64,000 bases of DNA, taken from NCBI GenBank assembly GCA_963754445.1, contig CAVWFT010000001.1, positions 1,798,001 through 1,862,000 on the forward strand, given 5' to 3'. Shown piece after piece: positions 60,449-64,000 of the stretch. A model generated the notes under the pieces. It was not told the DNA's origin and searched no databases. It saw only the letters and a list, made by a program, of their open reading frames with translations. Position numbers and translations under genes: made by a program. Every line of letters begins with the position of its first letter. Positions within the stretch are counted from its first letter, which is position 1. The DNA comes from Bog-473 sp963754445. Its GTDB lineage: Bacteria > Actinomycetota > Acidimicrobiia > Acidimicrobiales > RAAP-2.

Positions 60449-61929
60449 CCGTCCCAGCCGAGATGCCCTTGCCACCACGGGCCGGCCCGATCATCGACGC
60501 CGATGGGCACGTCATGGAACCCGAGTCCGCGTGGGCCACGCTGCCCGACCATCGGCGACCCCGGATCGACCGCGATGCACGGGGCTACGAACACGTCCTC
60601 GTCGGCGAGACCGAGATCCTCGCCGCCCCGCTCGGCACCCTGGGACGGCCCGGCTCCAGCTTCGCCGACCGGGCCGAGTTCCGTCCCCTGGCCGCCGCCC
60701 TGCCCGGCGGGTTCGACGCCCGGGCCCGCCTGATCGACATGGATGCCGAGGGCATCGACCAGGCGGTGCTCTACCCGACCCTGGGCCTCTACTTCTCGGT
60801 GCTGGACGACCCGGCGACCGCCGTGGCCTTGTCGCGGGCCTACAACGACTGGCTGGCCTCCTATTGCGCCCACGACCCCCGCCGGCTGTTCGGCGCCGCC
60901 CTCCTGCCCCTGCAGGACCCCAAGGCGGCGGCACTCGAGTTGGCGCGCGCGGTGACCGAACTCGGTTTCGTCGCCGGCTTCGTCCGCCCCAATCCCTGCC
61001 TGGGTCGGTCGCTGCCCGACGCGGAGTACACCGCGCTCTGGTACGCGGCCGAGGAGCTCGGCGTCCCCATCGCCGTCCACGAGGGGAGCTCGGTGCTGGT
61101 CCCCACCCTCGGTGCCGATCGTCCCTTCAACGCGCTCGTGTACCACGCGGCCTCGCATGCCTTCGAGCAGATGCTGGCCTGCGCCCAGCTGATCGCCTTC
61201 GGCGTGCTGGAGCGCCATCCGGACCTCCGTCTCGCCTTCCTCGACTCCTCGGGCGGGTGGGCGCCCTTCTGGCTGGACCGTCTGGACGTCCAAGCGTCGT
61301 CCTTCGCCGCCTTCTGTCCCAACCTCGCCCTGCGGCCGTCCGAATACTTCGCCCGCCAGTGCAGCATCAGCTTCGAGGTGTCGGAGCACACCCTGCCGGC
61401 GCTGGCTCCACTCATCGGGTCGGACCGCATCGTGTGGGGCAGCGACTACCCCCATCACGACGCCATCTTCCCCGGGGCGGTGGACGCCATCCGCGACACC
61501 GTGGCGCCGTGTCCGACCGCCACCCAGGCCCGCATCCTGGGCGTCAACGCCCGCCACCTCTACGGGCTCCCGCCGCGTCACCACGGAGTCGAGGGATTGC
61601 TGGCCGACTACTTCGCCGCCGTGACGGCACACGATCCGGTTCTCCTGGGCAGCCTGTTCGACCCCGACGCCGTGTTCGACGTGGACGGTGAGGTGCGCCG
61701 GGGCCGGCGCGACATCATCAGGTACTACTCCGAGCGGACCTTCACCTTCGAGGACTTCCGGCCCTGGCCCCGTCCGGCCCAGGTGGACGGGGCGAGGGCC
61801 ACGGTCGACATCGACGTCCATCTCGGCGGGGCAGATACGACCGTGCGCGACGTCTTCGAGATCCGGAAGGGGCGCATCGTCTCGCTGCAGGTGCGTGGCT
61901 TCGCGGACGCGCTCAGCGCGGCCCGCTGA
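60445..61929 (+). CDS. Amidohydrolase-2 domain fused to SnoaL-like domain
   Basis: The 494-residue protein begins with an amidohydrolase-2 barrel: IIDADGHVMEPESAW, PIAVHEGSS and IVWGSDYPHHDAIFP with the conserved Asp. From about residue 375 comes a second domain of about 115 residues (VEGLLADYFAAVTAHDPVLLGSLFDPDAVFDVDGEVRRGRRDIIRYY...) of the SnoaL/NTF2-like type, a cone-shaped small-molecule pocket. The frame runs upstream, but ATG 60445 overlaps the preceding stop and is the natural start. The fusion may combine two steps, or provide dimerisation. Confidence 0.85.
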   Translation: MTVPAEMPLPPRAGPIIDADGHVMEPESAWATLPDHRRPRIDRDARGYEHVLVGETEILAAPLGTLGRPGSSFADRAEFRPLAAALPGGFDARARLIDMDAEGIDQAVLYPTLGLYFSVLDDPATAVALSRAYNDWLASYCAHDPRRLFGAALLPLQDPKAAALELARAVTELGFVAGFVRPNPCLGRSLPDAEYTALWYAAEELGVPIAVHEGSSVLVPTLGADRPFNALVYHAASHAFEQMLACAQLIAFGVLERHPDLRLAFLDSSGGWAPFWLDRLDVQASSFAAFCPNLALRPSEYFARQCSISFEVSEHTLPALAPLIGSDRIVWGSDYPHHDAIFPGAVDAIRDTVAPCPTATQARILGVNARHLYGLPPRHHGVEGLLADYFAAVTAHDPVLLGSLFDPDAVFDVDGEVRRGRRDIIRYYSERTFTFEDFRPWPRPAQVDGARATVDIDVHLGGADTTVRDVFEIRKGRIVSLQVRGFADALSAAR

Positions 61930-61936
61930 CGGGCCG
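61919..61936 (+). terminator. Stem-loop at the end of the amidohydrolase operon
   Basis: CGGCCCG and CGGGCCG form a perfect 7-bp stem around CTGA, which contains the stop codon of the fusion gene. It lies between convergent genes and may serve both strands; there is no T-run. Confidence 0.45.
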
Positions 61937-61938
61937 GT

Positions 61939-63648
61939 TCAGCGCGGCCGGGGCTGGGGTCCACGCAGCAGGCGGCCCGGCCGCTCACCCGTCGCCTCGT
62001 CCCGTTCGCGCACGACCACCCCCGACTTGACGGTGGCCACGTAGCCCCGGGCGCGCTGGATCAAGCGCTTGCCCGACGCCGGCAGGTCGTAGACCATCTC
62101 GGGCGGCTCGAGCGTGAGCGCATCGTGATCGATCACGTTGACATCAGCCTGATAGCCGGGTGCGAGGAGACCGCGGTCGCCGAAGCCGTACAACTCGGCG
62201 GTGCGCCTGGTCTGGAGATGCACGACCCGCTCGAGCGGGATCTGCTCCCCCAGTCGCCGATCCCGGGCCCAGTGGGTGAGCATGAACGTCGGCAGGCTGG
62301 CGTCGCACAGCACACCGCAGTGCGCGCCGCCGTCACCGAGCCCCAGCACGGTGGCGGGGTGCACCAGCATCTCGCGCACGGCGTCGAGGTTGCCGGCCGC
62401 GTAGTCGAAGAGCGGCAGGTAGAGCAGCTCCTTCCCGTCGCGTCCGAGCATGAGGTCGTAGAGCACCTCGTCGGTGCTCTTGCGCTCGGCGGCGGCGATG
62501 GCCGCCACGCTGCGCTCCGGCGCGGGCTCGTAGTCCGGCGGGTCACCGAGCGGGAAGAGCTTGTGCACGTTGTCGCGCAGCAGACCAACGAACCCGCCCG
62601 GCCGGGGCGGCTCCCCCAAGATGGCGGCGCGCCTCTCGGGGGTCCGCAGCCGGGCCACCCGTTCGGCCAGCGGCAGGTGGGCGATCTCCTGGTAGGCCCG
62701 GTGATGGGCGAACGGGTGGGTCGTGGACTCGAAGCCCACCATCACCGAGGCCGGCTTCCCGGCCACCTGGGGCACCAGCCACGCCCCGCGCCGGTTGGCT
62801 GCCACGCCCCGATCGATCCACTCGCGCCACAGCTCGGGGGCGAAATCGGGCTGCAGCACCTGATAGGTCACCGGCACACCGGCCCGCACCGAGATCTCGG
62901 ACATCCAGGCGAACTCGTGGTCGAGGTCGCGCATGTCGCTGGCCAAGGAGAAGACGCGATGGCCCGCTTTGCCCAGCGCCTCGCCGATGGCCACCAGCTC
63001 GTCGGCCGCCGCCGTCGTGCCGGCCGCCAGCTCACCGTCCTTGGCCCGGTGGAGCACGGTGCGCGTCGTGGACGCACCGATGGCCCCGGCCTGGACCGCC
63101 TCGCGGACGAGCGCCGCCATCTCGGCGATCTCCTCGGCCCGGGCCTCGTCGTTGGCCCGACCCTCGCCGAGCACGTAGGCCCGCAGCGCCCCGTGCGGCA
63201 CGAGGGCGGCGACGTCGAGCACCCGGGCGGAGCGTTCGACCTCGTCGAGGTATTCGCCGAAGCTCTCCCAGTTCCATTGCATGCCCTCGGCGAGCGCCGT
63301 GCCCGGGATGTCCTCCACCCCCTCCATCAGCTGGATGAGCCAGGCCTGATCCGAGGCCCGGGCCGGGGCGAAGCCCACGCCGCAGTTGCCGGTGACGACG
63401 GTCGTCACCCCGTGCCACCCCGAGGGCGAGACCTCCGGATCCCAGGTGACCTGCCCGTCGTAGTGGGTGTGGATGTCGACCCACCCCGGTGTGACGAGGA
63501 GCCCGTCGGCGTCGACTTCGCGGTGGGCCCCACCCTCGACGGCGCCCACCTCGGTCACCACGCTGCCGTCGATGGCGACGTCGCCGCGTCGCAGCGGTCC
63601 CCCCGATCCGTCGGCGATCGTGCCGCCCCGGATGATCAGGTCGTGCAT
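61939..63648 (-). CDS. D-aminoacylase-type amidohydrolase, paralogue of 20517
   Basis: The 569-residue enzyme opens MHDLIIRGGTIADGSG, with VTPGWVDIHTHYDGQVTWDP (HxH metal pair), GNCGVGFAPA, MEGVEDIPGTALAEGMQW and late GDGGAHCGVLCDASLPTFMLTHWARDR. Whole stretches match the protein encoded at 20517-22241, so they derive from a duplication, though the middle third has diverged. The ATG has an AGAGGAG Shine-Dalgarno. It follows the LLM oxidoreductase in the same direction, 51 bases away, suggesting a joint role. Confidence 0.87.
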   Translation of the reverse strand: MHDLIIRGGTIADGSGGPLRRGDVAIDGSVVTEVGAVEGGAHREVDADGLLVTPGWVDIHTHYDGQVTWDPEVSPSGWHGVTTVVTGNCGVGFAPARASDQAWLIQLMEGVEDIPGTALAEGMQWNWESFGEYLDEVERSARVLDVAALVPHGALRAYVLGEGRANDEARAEEIAEMAALVREAVQAGAIGASTTRTVLHRAKDGELAAGTTAAADELVAIGEALGKAGHRVFSLASDMRDLDHEFAWMSEISVRAGVPVTYQVLQPDFAPELWREWIDRGVAANRRGAWLVPQVAGKPASVMVGFESTTHPFAHHRAYQEIAHLPLAERVARLRTPERRAAILGEPPRPGGFVGLLRDNVHKLFPLGDPPDYEPAPERSVAAIAAAERKSTDEVLYDLMLGRDGKELLYLPLFDYAAGNLDAVREMLVHPATVLGLGDGGAHCGVLCDASLPTFMLTHWARDRRLGEQIPLERVVHLQTRRTAELYGFGDRGLLAPGYQADVNVIDHDALTLEPPEMVYDLPASGKRLIQRARGYVATVKSGVVVRERDEATGERPGRLLRGPQPRPR

Positions 63649-63699
63649 CGGTGCTCCTCTCCGCCCCCCGGGCCCGTCGAGCCCGCAGAGCTTGCGGCG

Positions 63700-64000
63700 T
63701 CAGACCCAGCTGCGCAACGTCTCGATCATGGCCACCGGGTCGGGCCCGACCGGCGTGACCGAGAGATGGGTGACGCCGGCCTCGGCCAGGGCGGCCACCC
63801 GTTCCTTGATGTAGCCCTCGGGGCCGCAGAGCGAGGTGCCCTCGAGCAGCTCGGCCGGCACGGCCGCCGCGGCCTCCTTCTTCTTGCCCGACAGGTAGAG
63901 GTCCTGGATCTCCGCCGCTTCCTTTTCGTAGCCGTAGCGACAGGCCAGCGTGTTGTAGAAGTTCTTCCCCTTGGCCCCCATGCCGCCGATGTAGAGGGCC
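63700..64000 (-). CDS. LLM class flavin-dependent oxidoreductase, C-terminal part
   Basis: The last 99 residues of a luciferase-like, probably F420-dependent oxidoreductase; the gene continues beyond the window. Visible features are the NFYNTLACRYGYEKEAAEIQDLYLSGKKKEAAAAVP helix pair, then LLEGTSLCGPEGYIKERVAALAEAGVTHLSVTPVGPDP, the usual end of the TIM barrel in this family. It precedes the amidohydrolase and may be in one operon with it. Confidence 0.85.
   Translation of the reverse strand, partial: ALYIGGMGAKGKNFYNTLACRYGYEKEAAEIQDLYLSGKKKEAAAAVPAELLEGTSLCGPEGYIKERVAALAEAGVTHLSVTPVGPDPVAMIETLRSWV

Overview
The window is a 64 kb piece of a high-GC actinobacterial chromosome. The gene order (ribosomal proteins L27-L21, RNase G, a DUF2344 protein and its radical SAM partner, PBP2, MreD, MreC, MreB, then NDK, FolC, ClpX, ClpP, trigger factor), the mycobacterial-type ParA, the LLM flavin oxidoreductase and the frequent GTG starts fit Actinomycetota, most likely a member of Acidimicrobiia. 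That placement is inferred from gene content only; I see no rRNA.

Layout. 1-4.3 kb: an MFS transporter, a Mug-type DNA glycosylase, a two-gene operon of unknown function, and an ArsR regulator coupled to an SRPBCC protein; near-identical inverted repeats sit in front of both transcription units. 4.3-19.3 kb: a conserved core on the minus strand for cell shape, translation and proteolysis. In it clpX and folC each carry an apparent one-base insertion. 19.3-34.6 kb: mixed genes, including a DinB-like protein, a small zinc ribbon, a D-aminoacylase-type amidohydrolase, an alpha/beta hydrolase fused to a class III cyclase, a GT-C membrane glycosyltransferase, ABC transporters and secreted propeller-like proteins. 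34.9-36.4 kb: tRNA-Pro followed by an intact ISL3-family insertion sequence with an 8-bp target duplication. 36.5-45 kb: a 14-repeat YVTN propeller, two 14-helix drug-type exporters, an orphan ParA with two tiny downstream genes, a DUF3089 lipase-like protein and a LOG protein. 45-52 kb: cell-surface type genes (FkbM and other methyltransferases, hexapeptide acyltransferase, lipoprotein, membrane glycosyltransferase), then tRNA-Arg and tRNA-His. 52-64 kb: a catabolic island with SDR and zinc alcohol dehydrogenase, a FGGY sugar kinase divergent from a 2-hydroxyacid dehydrogenase, an S51 peptidase, two D-aminoacylase-type and two amidohydrolase-2 proteins, and the end of an LLM oxidoreductase.

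How they work together. The mre/mrdA block builds the elongasome; clpX-clpP-tig form a folding and degradation unit; the 52-64 kb genes look like a peripheral pathway for oxidising and hydrolysing small organic substrates that I cannot name. Tight GTGA/ATGA stop-start overlaps are common, and several genes have a TANNNT box 6-8 bases before the start codon, which suggests leaderless mRNAs. I found no CRISPR array, prophage or obvious defence island. The least explained items are the shared GGTAAC/GTTACC operators, the ParA with its tiny partner genes, and the paired frameshifts.
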